Source: a virus. Taken from it: DNA of 43,496 bases. Shown piece after piece: positions 12,001 through 18,781 of the stretch. The stretch lies in IMG/VR virus record IMGVR_UViG_3300028829_002053, positions 1 to 43,496 of that record. The stretch is one strand, 5' to 3'. The translations under genes were made by a program, and so were the position numbers. The first letter of the stretch is position 1. Each line of letters opens with the position of its first letter. The notes under the pieces were generated by a model. It was given only the letters and a program-made list of their open reading frames with translations, was not told the origin of the DNA and searched no databases.

Positions 12001-12414
12001 TCCACTTGGTAACCAATAGTATTCTCCAAAGTTAATTAATTTATCATAATTAACAAAGCCGTCCCAATTATAATATTCTTGGTCAAATAGTCTACTATGT
12101 TTGTTTGTTTTTCCGCCTGCTTCTTTAATAGAATTAAGTAAGTCATCATATGTAATTAATGTTTGTACTTCTTTTTTAACATCTTTATATACAACACTTG
12201 GCTCCAATTGATAAGATGTTCTATATTGTCCAACTGTTGTTAAGTATGGATCTTTAATAGAATAACTTGGGCCAAAGCGTCTCCCAACATAACCATCTAC
12301 TCTTTCTAAACTTTTAGAATTAAGTAACTGGTCAAGTGTCGAATGTAAGAACTTTTTGTTCTTATCTGTTTGTAACCACTTGGGTAGGAAGGATGCGGAT
12401 TTACGTTTTGCCAT
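1..12414 (-). CDS. Giant multidomain virion protein (gp7/gp10-region baseplate or fibre protein), 3' end outside window
   Basis: One reading frame stays open from the ATG at 12414 to the window edge: 4,138 codons with no stop, so the gene is incomplete. The start overlaps the gp6 stop (TAATG). The protein begins MAKRKSASFLPKWLQ. Visible modules: TGDG-type beta modules near residues 759-829, 2272-2329, 3602-3662, 3675-3739 and 3798-3862; a W-Y-G carbohydrate-binding-like motif near 1725-1752 and another near 3403-3434; an FG-GAP beta-propeller-like region near 2130-2665 (repeats of the type FGxSIAID...VVGAP...VYAY); and GTGY/GGGGSGA repeats near 3310-3382. T4 has gp7 (1,032 aa) right after gp6, so the position suggests a wedge or peripheral baseplate protein. 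The size and modules suggest an extended, possibly glycan-binding, host-contact protein. It is the last gene seen of the leftward baseplate operon. I see no enzymatic motif. The gp7 homology is not shown; the virion role is inferred from context. Confidence 0.85.
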   Translation of the reverse strand, partial: MAKRKSASFLPKWLQTDKNKKFLHSTLDQLLNSKSLERVDGYVGRRFGPSYSIKDPYLTTVGQYRTSYQLEPSVVYKDVKKEVQTLITYDDLLNSIKEAGGKTNKHSRLFDQEYYNWDGFVNYDKLINFGEYYWLPSGPGTANITAAEVPTTQDFTVTSTAKKYSVTPTYGTTKNPTIYLVRGGSYTFAVDQTNPFWIQTELGTTGKSAVSFNRTTRDVYGVTNNGISDGTITFNVPQSTDQNFFTKTVVNVSDVDLRCSEYTYESLNGATLQTVMDAGGIDGQLYLENKTIVFNADVNTSNAWPNTFSNDEKFQVFRILVSGGTISLQGVTLIGVNKKVQIQEGENFSTFEYYRSSDSTTLLEVPAVTAPMSTFYYVDPTDSSKYGEIKLLDSTTKIIDVTTDIIGKKNYTAPNGVVFSNGMHIQTDTTVSPISYRSKTYIVDGVGESIRLILKDNHVAYELETSETKDYIVSSVGSADSNAWARNNNWYHKDVITTIAGYNNESAVIDQDNRAKRPIIEFKKDLALLNSGNMSSGSVDLIDTTTTDALSNINNGPSFFIDSKAVTNGMKVIFTADTDLEVKNKIFTVSMVDFQNDGTSEVKLIPSTTSLVNGDQVVAKDGEKLKGKTYWFNGTNWVVGQQKTLVNQEPLFDIFDNNGKSYTNKTTYQSSNFAGTPLFAYGKGSGTTLDPELGINLKYKNFSNIGDIVFDNKYSLDTFTYTATTGSSTLNVSTGFIKVTDSNKTVSYIDGWEKIDTPSVQYQVVTYVANGTAKQFEIGVAPTVGTLPGTIVFTDSTEIKTGWEYKLDSGRHIIEFTTAPTVSTQITIKVLSDNQTSFGYYEVPNNLSNNAFNKNFSDITLGQMRSHVSEIIKTVDGFSGVYPGAGNLRDIGNAGKYAGKILHHSSGLVFPGIFLQEDHLNVTTALKYASDEYTKFKQKFIAAAETLDLDFEDIPTAVDKILASINSTKSASFPFYYSDMVGHGTNKKNYTYTVTDNRIKSYQMGSTFNPKTNTNRSVLVYINGVQAVLGKDYTFNATRPAIEMVNEPALATVIKIVDYNNTIGNYIPPTPSKMGMYPKYEPIKYTDNTYITNTDFIQGHDGSLTKAYGDVLDDVILELEKRIYNNIKATYKPDVFNIHETQPGRWRDTGYSRSEYQSILSRHFLQWSIKNRIDWSTHDGYERGNEFTWNYNKMADKISGELLPGGWRQIYKHYYDTDRPHTHPWEMLGIDVKPTWWETQYGPAPYTSGNKVMWEDLRDGKIYDATTQTYTVNNLYKRTDLLDMIPVNENGTLVSPWKSLATGSTVFELNDKWAVGDGGPAQAAWEKSSEFPFMKQIANAVMKPAKYFSLLFDTDKVIRTPITKNIVSVTTNKQLQRSDFETPLVDQNVINGYSFYVANHLNFLGVAPSVLKDIIDRVDINLAVKLSGYTDKKFLKVLAEQVSPNAISENVMIPDEDYELVVTKTSPIVSAPYSGVIVQQTDSGYAIYGYDTQNPVFNVIPSRQSRNINVHQVLDQRFIEYKDKEDSVLTVPYGTELSTPQQVFDFLVSYGRYLTSLGYDFANNSEQMAGGIEVANWTMAGKEFGYWVQQKWGTDAVITLSPSANRLTFRRADSMVDSLVNHYNGKSIMNQSFENLTVDKFKTTREDGEFEVTPEATVGGLYFANIKTVQYEHTLVLNNSTIFNDIIYQPELGNRQNRLKLVGWRTSDWDGSLTAQGFVLNQGKVDLWIQNTDYAKGEIIKNNDKLYTASEPHTSGLTFDFDKWTPTDSFKLGLLPNWDTLGGDFESYYDVDTVNLESSADKFGKSVIGYQSRNYLENLGLDDTSQVKFYQGMIKEKGTSNAIDKLLRAKLDNTTSNIDMYEEWAVRVGEYGGLDINKRVELELKSDDINGNPTVIHSIDSIENKLEGVKNVLTEDFYKAPPEITPNWIPTNTTIGLQGDVLPYTGYAKITDADATLFNISSYENLNNSVSNMSIGYHLYVANDENLDWNFYYLDITKDVVLTAQASDNNTILWTTKEHHDILKDDLIVIKGFGAANGVHKVLRTTGLKSFETNEQSDALDVSGETTILKFRSIRYKTSSDLLGYTPVNGWKLNDKVFVDKVSDNGWKVFQKLNEYKAKTSLIPNNYAYTNGKMGNSIAINQDKSLGVFGYADYDAYGKLVVYIPNGQGDLAEAKVISPAQDNRFAGFGHSIDIKDNKFAVGSKTSVGCPEGNLHIYYQEGNQYNVSFAWAPPSITGTSKLNVKFSKDGSTLVAGAPGVDKVYVFKRATDTDTFTTTDSFTGDNTTTAFTTTANAEASIVTVDGVVQIQHEDVTVSGTTITFTTAPATSAEIRVKSGPGWELKATINGTASTEFGFAIDTDKTGDNIIIGAPAENTTYSNEGAVYVYSKYSSTGYSKTQKITTTLNNVDGRYGESVACNNTFTKLFAGAPGCNRFERASGLVTKIGLVSGPTKSHTGPEYTTTTTGSIVINGTTLSINTKNVEDIATQINNASITNISASASNNKLTITSADKDNELIIVDISGNLFANVIGDQFGNVQNIVQNAKTDGQEFGKSIAIDTTGKVLVVGAPTSTYNAQMSFDTQGTDFDSSSTHFADATKRGGNVYAYQELDTSYIQTQKFTNTNIDADDLFGSALQVLDSNDIYIGMPNDDKSGSIIDSGQVAHYCSAKDIFVTHEQEQQLVDITKINRVFSYDKIKNEVINYYDWVDPIKGKIPGIADENIDYKTLWDPATYAIEGAHTWGPDQVGKIWWDLSTVKYVYAEQGDWAYRSSFWGSVFPGSSINVYQWVESDKVPSAYEGSGTVYSTSLYTTVSKIQGTVVKNRYFFWVKNVLDLAENKTKSIKDVTDILIDPTTAELKYVAFTGSSDVSLYNFASELKNTGTVLVIDYDKTKNDKIIHNEWALIKENVADATLPTNFKRKLIDSLVGADSYGNSVPDPTLSASEQYGIQFRPRQSLFIDRMSALKEFLTTVNTVMAKNTIALTKDITDLLAKDPEPKQASGDWDQRVSNNTELSYVRIKEKAVGYKVLVGTDTTVQNRWSIYSKRADNTWVLGKLQGYDVSNYWSYTDWYETNFSADTYIDYSIALKKDLVDVTPVVGQTVKVENGGNWELLYWNGTEYTTVGIKNATIQISEGIWNYSSTRYGFGTEVFDFQLFDQEPQIETRKIVETILNKVLIDDMALSANNTIFTMLYYVLDEQPFIDWLFKTSFIGVNHKIRALDALPYYRKDNQTYVSEFIAEAKPYRTKIREYVSNYNKTDPWTGDLTDFDINSYFDSNLGYYRKPDGSDSEDSVRLSTGFNKPWNDNYKHSIGSVAVTNGGTGYNFVPVVTITGGGGSGAKATATVESGVVTGIEITNKGTGYVSTPNVSIATSTGTTALGYAQLENLKARSIDTTMKFDRIKYTSEIIEWQANTSYTTGNKITYQGEVYTADENFTSGTTFTSDSLTVIADETFANAMDRTIAYYQPTDIQPAKELENLFYGIDYPGNKILGPGFDKQPGMDRAGFDDSPFDNFEIGAEGVPMISGVADTHISSRFGDSLLGTRPEDINIVGGKFVDQYNSHAPEEFVPGRVFDSLDMEIYQTPTSEYGGTDGLSPRIDVIKHTGDGNKTRFSFRTSDGHHNMNLLLYTTQTGKVQPDEYTLDFTTYEVVFNVAPVVGDIIDIVSLGNSGENMILDYVLTGDGVDAKYNLPISSSIAQQALVLVNGVKKDNQINNVNSRAELEFTGGYKPAVGDHIHIFVFNLDPSVRIAYSHIGQEIFTMDGSTRTFTLANEPLYEGPVDAKIYVELAEERLRPAVYTYATGDGTLTNFALTDVADIDHATITASDVSVFIDGVSNSGWTLVDNSGTKEVQFSSAPSSGSKIAIGDNTNAEYTVSSTNITLASGLTITSGFKLNVTTFSSHNVLDMTTQTFKGSTASAVVLANGFDSAPFDGSTAFDIATTQIINTPTYTLYRTPSNANYLWVSKNGVRLSVEQDYEIEDGKLKLTTNIGNTDIIVISQFSENIIKQRVSWKVWQDILGQVRYYRLCEDNTTALATDLLRTDKEISVVDASKLATPNLNANIPGVIWIAGERIVYWEIDGNKLKNIRRGTMGTARAFRHYETDQVIDVSERQEIVDGHSKVWYTYGDTNTIQDQTSNQ

Positions 12415-15400
12415 TAATAGCCAGAGCCTCCAGAACTAGTTGTATTAGTTGTACTTTGTGAAATGCTTGATGTTGTTGCTGTTCCAGTGTTAACTGTTCC
12501 CGTTGCTTTAATACCTGCGGCTGTAATTGCATCAATGATTGTAACATCATTAACAGTTGCCGCATTGGCAAATATTTCATCATGCTCACAACTTATTTGA
12601 TATAAACTACCAAACCCTTGTGAACTGTCATTAGGAACTAGTACTACACTGTTTAAGTACGGTGTAAGAGCTGAATGCAAGTATGCACTTAACTCTGAGA
12701 AATAAAATGTTTCTCCAAAGTCCCAATTTGAAACTTCAAAATATTCGTTTAATGCCGCTACTAGTTTTGACTTGATTTCACTATCACTAATACTAAAGCC
12801 TGGATTCTTAACTACTTTAAATGTTGCTTGTAGGTTTGATGTTGCTTTTGTACCAAATAATGGTTTAAATTTTGCACTGTGTAGAACAAGTGCGTCACTT
12901 AATGTTTTATAGCCTTCTAGTGTACCAAACTGCGAACGTAAACTATTAACTGTTGGTTTAGTTGGCTCTGTTACAGTACTTGTTGTATCTGTAATGTATT
13001 GTGTATACGAGTCGCTATAATTTTTAGTTAATACAAATATATCAATAATATTACCTGGGCTCGGATCAATACGTCTGTCATTTGGTGCATTATGTGTATA
13101 ATGAAATTTAAGTCCGGCTCTGCCTGTATATACTTTGTAGTCTAAACTTTCAACTAATGATTTAACATTATTGTTTTCTGTTACTACATAAAATTTATTA
13201 TCCGTTACTGCATACAATACGGAATTAGTAATTAAACTATTAATAACACTTTCAATATTTCCTTTTGTTGAGTAATCATGATTGATAACTGAATCTGCAA
13301 CTGTAACATATTTGTTAAAGTTATCATAATCTGTTTGACGTTTTAAGAATACAAACTTTCGTAAATTGTTTGCTAGTGTAGTTGCTTCATCGCCTACTAC
13401 TTCGTCAAATGCATTTGGATTATCAATAATACCGTCGTCATCATTATCAGCAAACGTAACTAGGATTTTTGTATTGTCCTTGTATCCGTCTGTATCTGTT
13501 ACAACGTCATAAACATTGAATGGAATATTTCTTACTAACGAAGTGTTTGCATCTGGTTTTGTATTAATACCTAAAACTTCAATATTATCTTTTTTACTTA
13601 ATCCAGTTACTGGATCAAAAATCTTACTGGCTTTATCAAAGTAAAAACGTGTTTCTTCTACACTACTAAAGAAATATTCTAAACCTCTATATGCAACATT
13701 GTAAATTGCTCCATCAGTTGTAAATTTAACTAACCAACTTGCATCTTTGTTTGTGTTTGTTTTATCTTTTGCAAAGGCATTGTCAAATGTATTTGATACA
13801 CTAATATCTCTATTAGAAATAATGTACCAAGTTCCTGCTAGGTGATCAAAGCCTAATGCAAAGTTTTTATATTGTTTAATATTTGTAAACAGTTCACTTT
13901 CGATCGCTGAAGGTAAATCAGAAACAAATGTTGGTAGTACTTTTGAAACTACTGCACCTGTTGGTACATTTTCGTTCAAACTTACTGCTCCTACAAATGC
14001 AGTAACTTTACCGTCGTTAACACCAATACCATTGTTGTTAATACTAATAACACCTGCATATGCTTTATCTGTACTTCCTTTATGATTTGCACTACCTGAC
14101 ATTAGTGTACCATTATCCATAAAGTGTTGATCTGCGGGTGCAGTAAATGTTACAAGTCCAGCATTTTTTAGATATTGTAAGTTATTACTACTTACACTAC
14201 CTACTTGTGCTACATTGTTTTCACTGTCATTAAAGTAACCTGTACTTTTATTTGTTCCTACACTAACTCTTTGCCAAGTTGTGTTAAGTGTACTAACGTC
14301 TACTTTACTAAAGTTTTTAAAATAAAAATGTTCCATTTCCTTACTTCTAAGAACTGGTTCAACTGTATTCCTAATTGCATCATAGATGTCATTATCGTTA
14401 ATCCAATTGAATGTTTTATTTTTTAAGAATTCGTTTTTATAAATTGCACCGTCATTAGAAAAAATATTTGTACTAGAATATTTTCCAGTTACATCTTTAA
14501 TATCTAAAAATCTACTAATACCACTGCTTGTTCTATTTACACTTTTACTTTTAATAATATTGTTAAAGTTTGTTAATGGAAAAATATTATAATCTTCGCC
14601 GTTAACCATTCTATTTTGTGTATAGTATTGTTGTGGTGCTTTTAGTTTAATATCTTCAAGTGTATCTCTTGCTGTTGCATTGTCGATAGTATATTGTAAA
14701 CTTAAACCAACTGTTAAAGTTTCAACATTACCTGTTCTGCTTACATAAGGAATATCAATTTTAATTCCTCTAATATCATTAGGCTTAACTCTGTATGTTC
14801 TTCCATTACTTACTCTGTGATAACTTCTAAAGTTACCAACTGGAATATCTGCAAATACACCATCACCAAATAATAAATCAATTTGATCATTTGCTCTGCC
14901 GTTAATTGCATACAGTGAACGAACACTTTCACTTAAACTATTGTATATAACATTAGCACCTGTTACTGCTGGAACTTTTGTCCATTCTGTACTAACGTTT
15001 CCGTTGTTGTCTAAATTAAATAACCAAACGTCATCATTATTGATTCCGTTTTTATCAACTTCAACAATACGATTACTTAATGCGTTTTGTAAATTAAATT
15101 CTACAGTTTCTAATGCACCTTGTTTAAAGTATACAAAGAAACCTGTGTTACTTGAACTTGCGCCTTTGCCATCTTGTCTATAAAACATATTAAATGTGTT
15201 ACCTGGTTTAGGACTTTGTTCGTAAATAAATTCTTTATTTTGGAATGTTCCATTAACAACTTCAAACTTCATACTTTCTCCTGCCACATCAGCAGTGAAT
15301 GGTAATACTGGAATAGTATTTGGTAAAGTGTTAATTTCGTATAATTCTGTTTTGATATCGCTTAATGTTTTAGTTAATGCAGGATTTCCAAAACTTTGAG

Positions 15401-15899
15401 CACTTGACATTGCCGCATTCATTATTACTGCAAAGTGTTCTAAGTAATCTGGGTTTGTACTATCATTATATACAATGAAACTATCTGATAAGTTACGTCC
15501 TGAACTATCATAAACATCTTCAGTTGTTTGTATGTTAGCAATTTTTAACATACCTCTTGCTGGCTGATTTCTTTTAGGTTGATAACTTAAAAGTTTTGCC
15601 AAACGTAATACACTGTCTCTTCTTTGTGCTGTCTCTAAAAAGTTTTCTCTAGAATTTAAATCTTGTCTAAATGCTAAACTTTGTCCAAAGTATGCAATCA
15701 AGTCCATTAGAGCTACAAACTCTGAACTTTCAATGTAATCGTTAAAATCTTCTGGGTAATTGTTGCGTAGGTACTGAACCATCGTCGAACGCAAAGTTTC
15801 ATAGTCATAAGACTGAAAGTCTGCATCACGGAATGTCTGATAGATTTTAGTCCAATCTTCAGATACAAATAGACTATTTTGTCGCTTACTGGTGCTCAT
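12414..15899 (-). CDS. 6: Baseplate wedge protein gp6-like
   Basis: 1,161 aa, compared with 660 aa for T4 gp6. The N-terminal ~120 residues are typical of the family: a DYETLRSTMVQYLR segment, then ESSEFVALMDLIAYFGQSLA, then RDSVLRLAKLLSYQPKR. Gp6 dimers tie neighbouring baseplate wedges into the ring that opens on contraction. The extra ~500 residues lie in the middle and C-terminal part and look like beta-rich insertions. The last ~35 residues are a Ser/Thr/Gly-rich low-complexity tail. The start at 15899 has no strong ribosome site, but the family N-terminus begins here. A late promoter core lies 28-35 nt upstream. The stop overlaps the start of the giant gene (TAATG), which suggests translational coupling. 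Confidence 0.9.
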   Translation of the reverse strand: MSTSKRQNSLFVSEDWTKIYQTFRDADFQSYDYETLRSTMVQYLRNNYPEDFNDYIESSEFVALMDLIAYFGQSLAFRQDLNSRENFLETAQRRDSVLRLAKLLSYQPKRNQPARGMLKIANIQTTEDVYDSSGRNLSDSFIVYNDSTNPDYLEHFAVIMNAAMSSAQSFGNPALTKTLSDIKTELYEINTLPNTIPVLPFTADVAGESMKFEVVNGTFQNKEFIYEQSPKPGNTFNMFYRQDGKGASSSNTGFFVYFKQGALETVEFNLQNALSNRIVEVDKNGINNDDVWLFNLDNNGNVSTEWTKVPAVTGANVIYNSLSESVRSLYAINGRANDQIDLLFGDGVFADIPVGNFRSYHRVSNGRTYRVKPNDIRGIKIDIPYVSRTGNVETLTVGLSLQYTIDNATARDTLEDIKLKAPQQYYTQNRMVNGEDYNIFPLTNFNNIIKSKSVNRTSSGISRFLDIKDVTGKYSSTNIFSNDGAIYKNEFLKNKTFNWINDNDIYDAIRNTVEPVLRSKEMEHFYFKNFSKVDVSTLNTTWQRVSVGTNKSTGYFNDSENNVAQVGSVSSNNLQYLKNAGLVTFTAPADQHFMDNGTLMSGSANHKGSTDKAYAGVISINNNGIGVNDGKVTAFVGAVSLNENVPTGAVVSKVLPTFVSDLPSAIESELFTNIKQYKNFALGFDHLAGTWYIISNRDISVSNTFDNAFAKDKTNTNKDASWLVKFTTDGAIYNVAYRGLEYFFSSVEETRFYFDKASKIFDPVTGLSKKDNIEVLGINTKPDANTSLVRNIPFNVYDVVTDTDGYKDNTKILVTFADNDDDGIIDNPNAFDEVVGDEATTLANNLRKFVFLKRQTDYDNFNKYVTVADSVINHDYSTKGNIESVINSLITNSVLYAVTDNKFYVVTENNNVKSLVESLDYKVYTGRAGLKFHYTHNAPNDRRIDPSPGNIIDIFVLTKNYSDSYTQYITDTTSTVTEPTKPTVNSLRSQFGTLEGYKTLSDALVLHSAKFKPLFGTKATSNLQATFKVVKNPGFSISDSEIKSKLVAALNEYFEVSNWDFGETFYFSELSAYLHSALTPYLNSVVLVPNDSSQGFGSLYQISCEHDEIFANAATVNDVTIIDAITAAGIKATGTVNTGTATTSSISQSTTNTTSSGGSGY

Positions 15900-15926
15900 T
15901 TTTTAATATCCACGCTTTATTAATAG

Positions 15927-15934
15927 TATTTATT
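15927..15934 (-). promoter_or_regulatory. T4-type late promoter core before gp6
   Basis: Read leftward the sequence is CGAATAAATACTA, containing AATAAATA. It lies in the 55-nt gap between gp25 and gp6. It matches the NATAAATA cores seen before other structural genes here and the TATAAATA late element recognised by gp55-type sigma factors. Confidence 0.55.
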
Positions 15935-15954
15935 CGTATTATAAACTGGGTATA

Positions 15955-16332
15955 TTATACTTGAACTGCTGAAGTGGAACGTTGGTCAAAATTGACTTTC
16001 ATTGTTTCTACTTCATTAGTTTCTGCATATACCAAGTCTAGTGCTACGGATAAACCATGTTCATATTCAGCAACATCAATATCTCTTAATACTACTCTAG
16101 GATCCTTAGCCACAATTTCCTGGAGGTTCTCAATTATATTAAATTTAGCATTATCAGTGAATGGGTCGAACAAATATTGCCACACTAAACAACCAAATGT
16201 TGGTTGCATAACTCTTTCACCCTGTCTTGTATTAAAATGATTTAACAAGTCAGCACGAACTAGAGCAGTGTCTACAACTTCTGTACCACTAAAATTTCTA
16301 CCTACTGATGAATAACCTTTATATATTGCCAT
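15955..16332 (-). CDS. 25: Baseplate wedge protein gp25-like
   Basis: 125 aa, close to the 132 aa of T4 gp25. This small wedge protein has a lysozyme-like fold and is conserved from phages to type VI secretion (TssE). Visible hallmarks are the basic/polar N-terminus, the central segment GERVMQPTFGCLVWQYLFDP and the DPRV motif around residue 87. It works with gp6 and gp53 in the wedge core near the spike. It sits between the spike-tip gene and gp6, 17 nt after the former, in the leftward baseplate operon. The order gp25 then gp6 suits a wedge module. Confidence 0.9.
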   Translation of the reverse strand: MAIYKGYSSVGRNFSGTEVVDTALVRADLLNHFNTRQGERVMQPTFGCLVWQYLFDPFTDNAKFNIIENLQEIVAKDPRVVLRDIDVAEYEHGLSVALDLVYAETNEVETMKVNFDQRSTSAVQV

Positions 16333-16349
16333 ATTAGTATTTACCTACT

Positions 16350-17432
16350 TTAAATTCCACACATTTGTAGAGCGCCTTGACGCTCATATGTAAATCTATT
16401 TGCCACACTTTGTTTAACTTTTGCTGTAGAACTAGCAAAGTATTTGTTAACGTTGTCTCTTTCATCAAAGATTGCGTTAATAATATCATCATCTGTTGGA
16501 CTTGCTCCTGCATTGGCTATTCCTAGTGTAGGTATTCTACTACCAGGACCATGTTGTACAGATATACTCCATACTGCGTCTTGTAGCCCGTTACAATGCG
16601 TTCCATCACATATGTCTATGCCAGTATCGTTTTTAATTTTTTTAACTAATTTATCATAATGTGTTACTTGTATAAAGTCATGTTGTGCTTGTTTAAATTG
16701 TGGATCTGCGGCTAACGATACCCAAGTATTTTTGAATGCTGTTGTTCCGTTTGTTGCACCAGTATTTCCACCTGCACTTTGTAATTGACTATACATATCT
16801 GTATACTGTTTCATATATGAAAGGAAACTATTCATAGTTCCTACTTTTGTTGCAATTTGATATGTACCATAACTATAACCACCTGTTCTATCTCTACCTA
16901 TTGCGGCAGGATCTCCGTTACTCTCATACCTTTCAGATAATGTTCCAATATCTGTTCTTGTACAAAGGCTTGGTTCGCCTGGAGTAAACTCTACACCTGC
17001 ATTAACGAACGGACCGCCATCTACTCTGGGAGCAATAGCGCCGCCACCTGGTGTGTTGGATTCTGCTCTATCTGGTTGATCAGTAATTGGTGTTTGTGTT
17101 GGTTGGTCTTCTAATTCAAAAGCAATAGTTGTTGGACTTAATGCTCTTGCAGTTGGAAAGCCAACGAATATAGTTCCACTTCCGCTTGACGCTGGTGTAC
17201 TAACGTGACCAGGTACAGGATCAGCCGCACCAGGATCACCATCTCTAATAACTAACTTACCTTCAACATAAACTCCATTTGCTTGTGAACTTAATGCTCC
17301 ACCACCGTGTGAGTTTTCATCTGGTTCTACGGAAACTAATAATCCGTCTGCTGTAACTGTACTTTGATTAGATACAACCGTTGTTGCTCCGCAACTTCTG
17401 TCATCACTATGTCTGTGAATTGCAATTCCCAT
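16350..17432 (-). CDS. PAAR spike-tip protein with C-terminal VgrG3/lysozyme-like peptidoglycan hydrolase domain
   Basis: 360 aa. Residues 1-95 are a PAAR-type domain. Candidate metal ligands are H6, H8, C14, H42 and H76, and there are repeats of the VYVEGKLVIRDGD kind. PAAR proteins cap the trimeric spike with a metal-bound point. After a Pro/Thr-rich linker (about 100-145), residues ~160-360 resemble the lysozyme-like C-terminal domain of VgrG3-type spikes: LSERYESNGDP then GGYSYGTYQIATKVGTM, with E170 a likely catalytic acid. The domain probably cuts peptidoglycan as the tip enters the periplasm. The start overlaps the gp5-like stop (TAATG), as expected for partners in one spike. T4 instead carries its lysozyme inside gp5. 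The family call rests on motif recognition alone. Confidence 0.75.
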   Translation of the reverse strand: MGIAIHRHSDDRSCGATTVVSNQSTVTADGLLVSVEPDENSHGGGALSSQANGVYVEGKLVIRDGDPGAADPVPGHVSTPASSGSGTIFVGFPTARALSPTTIAFELEDQPTQTPITDQPDRAESNTPGGGAIAPRVDGGPFVNAGVEFTPGEPSLCTRTDIGTLSERYESNGDPAAIGRDRTGGYSYGTYQIATKVGTMNSFLSYMKQYTDMYSQLQSAGGNTGATNGTTAFKNTWVSLAADPQFKQAQHDFIQVTHYDKLVKKIKNDTGIDICDGTHCNGLQDAVWSISVQHGPGSRIPTLGIANAGASPTDDDIINAIFDERDNVNKYFASSTAKVKQSVANRFTYERQGALQMCGI

Positions 17433-18781
17433 TATGAATCATCTTTCCCTGCATTCTTTTCTTCATGTAATGTCCAAGGTTCGTGTTGTGGTACACGTTT
17501 TGAAATATATGCTTTAGGTTGTCCAGCAGTACCTGTCGAGTCTACTGTTGGTAATTTCTGTGTTGGTATCCGTGCTGATATACTTGCCGCTGTACCACCA
17601 TTCATATGAATTGCTGTTGCAGTTTCTAAATGACTTGTACCTGAATTAATATGTGATGTTGCACCTGAAGTAATTTTTGTATCTCCTTGTGCTACTGAAT
17701 TTAAATTATTAGTATCTAAATTTATATCAGTCATTGATTTAATGTTTACACTTTCGCCTGCCTCAAGATTAATATTTTTATCTGCTGTCATGTTAATATT
17801 ATTTGCAGTACGAATACTAATACTATCTTCACTATAAACATCTATCTTACCATGCTCTGATAATTCTATCCATGCTTTACCATTGTTAGTTCCAATATAC
17901 ATTAAATTGTTTGTATCATCCATTAAGATTTGATGACCTGTGCTTGTACGCAAACGAACTAATTTACTATCACCATTAACGTCACCGTCATCTAAAACAA
18001 TACTGTGTCCAGGAAAACGTTTTCTAATTTCTAAATCTTCTGCAGATGCTTCACCTGTTTGCATTCTTGTTTTTAATTCACTATCAGTAGCAGGATCTTT
18101 ATCTCCTCTACCTGGTGTACTAATACCGAATACTGCACTATTGTTTTCTCTTTGTGGTGTACTAAAACTTTGTCCTCTAGTATTATCTCCTAAAAGACCT
18201 TGCTTTTTTAAAATTTTTGCTAGTTCAATATTAACTGGTCTATAAATTTGATGAGTTTGTTTCGTGTCTCTTTCTACTTTAGTATTAAATTCTGTTACAG
18301 GTAAAAAATGTTCATCGGGATTATATCCTGGAAACTCTGTTTCTACTTCTGCTGTTTTAACCCATTTTTTACTACTAGCCAATCCGGGTGTCATATGATT
18401 TGCAACATCATCGATAATTGATCCTATTACAACTCCGTTATTCTTTTGTCCTTGAATAAAGATAACAAGTACTTTACTTTCAGGATCAGGCAATGTTGCC
18501 CACATACCATAACTGTATACTCCTGAACTTTCTTGTTTATCTAGTAATTTCTTATCTGTTGTTCCTAAGAATGGACTCATATATTTTACAGGTGTCCAAC
18601 TTCTAGGATCGGTTGGTATACCACCTAATGCAGGAATATAAACATCCATACGTCCAGTTCGTCTTGTGTCATTGTTATTTTTAACATAGGCTTCGTAAGG
18701 ACCAGGATCGACAATAGCGCCTTTTTTATTAACGTCTAAGTCTGGATTAATTTTATTAATGTATTGTTGGAATGTTGGCAT
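17432..18781 (-). CDS. 5: Baseplate central spike protein, gp5-like (no lysozyme domain)
   Basis: 449 aa. The N-terminal ~140 residues form a gp5/VgrG-type OB-fold: GPYEAYVKNNNDTRRTGRMD, later YGMWATLPDPESKVLVIFIQG with a G-x-V-I-G-S turn. The C-terminal part (about 310-410) has the short regular beta repeats of a triple-stranded needle (NINMTADKNINLEAGESVNIKS type). T4 gp5 (575 aa) carries a lysozyme domain between these parts. Here the linker (about 150-290) has no lysozyme-like motif, and hydrolase activity seems to have moved to the PAAR tip protein next door. The start overlaps the stop of the 915-aa hub-like gene and the stop overlaps the PAAR gene, so the three are probably translationally coupled. 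Confidence 0.8.
   Translation of the reverse strand: MPTFQQYINKINPDLDVNKKGAIVDPGPYEAYVKNNNDTRRTGRMDVYIPALGGIPTDPRSWTPVKYMSPFLGTTDKKLLDKQESSGVYSYGMWATLPDPESKVLVIFIQGQKNNGVVIGSIIDDVANHMTPGLASSKKWVKTAEVETEFPGYNPDEHFLPVTEFNTKVERDTKQTHQIYRPVNIELAKILKKQGLLGDNTRGQSFSTPQRENNSAVFGISTPGRGDKDPATDSELKTRMQTGEASAEDLEIRKRFPGHSIVLDDGDVNGDSKLVRLRTSTGHQILMDDTNNLMYIGTNNGKAWIELSEHGKIDVYSEDSISIRTANNINMTADKNINLEAGESVNIKSMTDINLDTNNLNSVAQGDTKITSGATSHINSGTSHLETATAIHMNGGTAASISARIPTQKLPTVDSTGTAGQPKAYISKRVPQHEPWTLHEEKNAGKDDS

Noticed and set aside
16333-16349. GGTAAATACTA before gp25 as a late promoter
   Set aside because: It has only TAAATA and not NATAAATA, lies in a 17-nt gap where it may just be the ribosome-binding leader, and the operon needs no extra start here.
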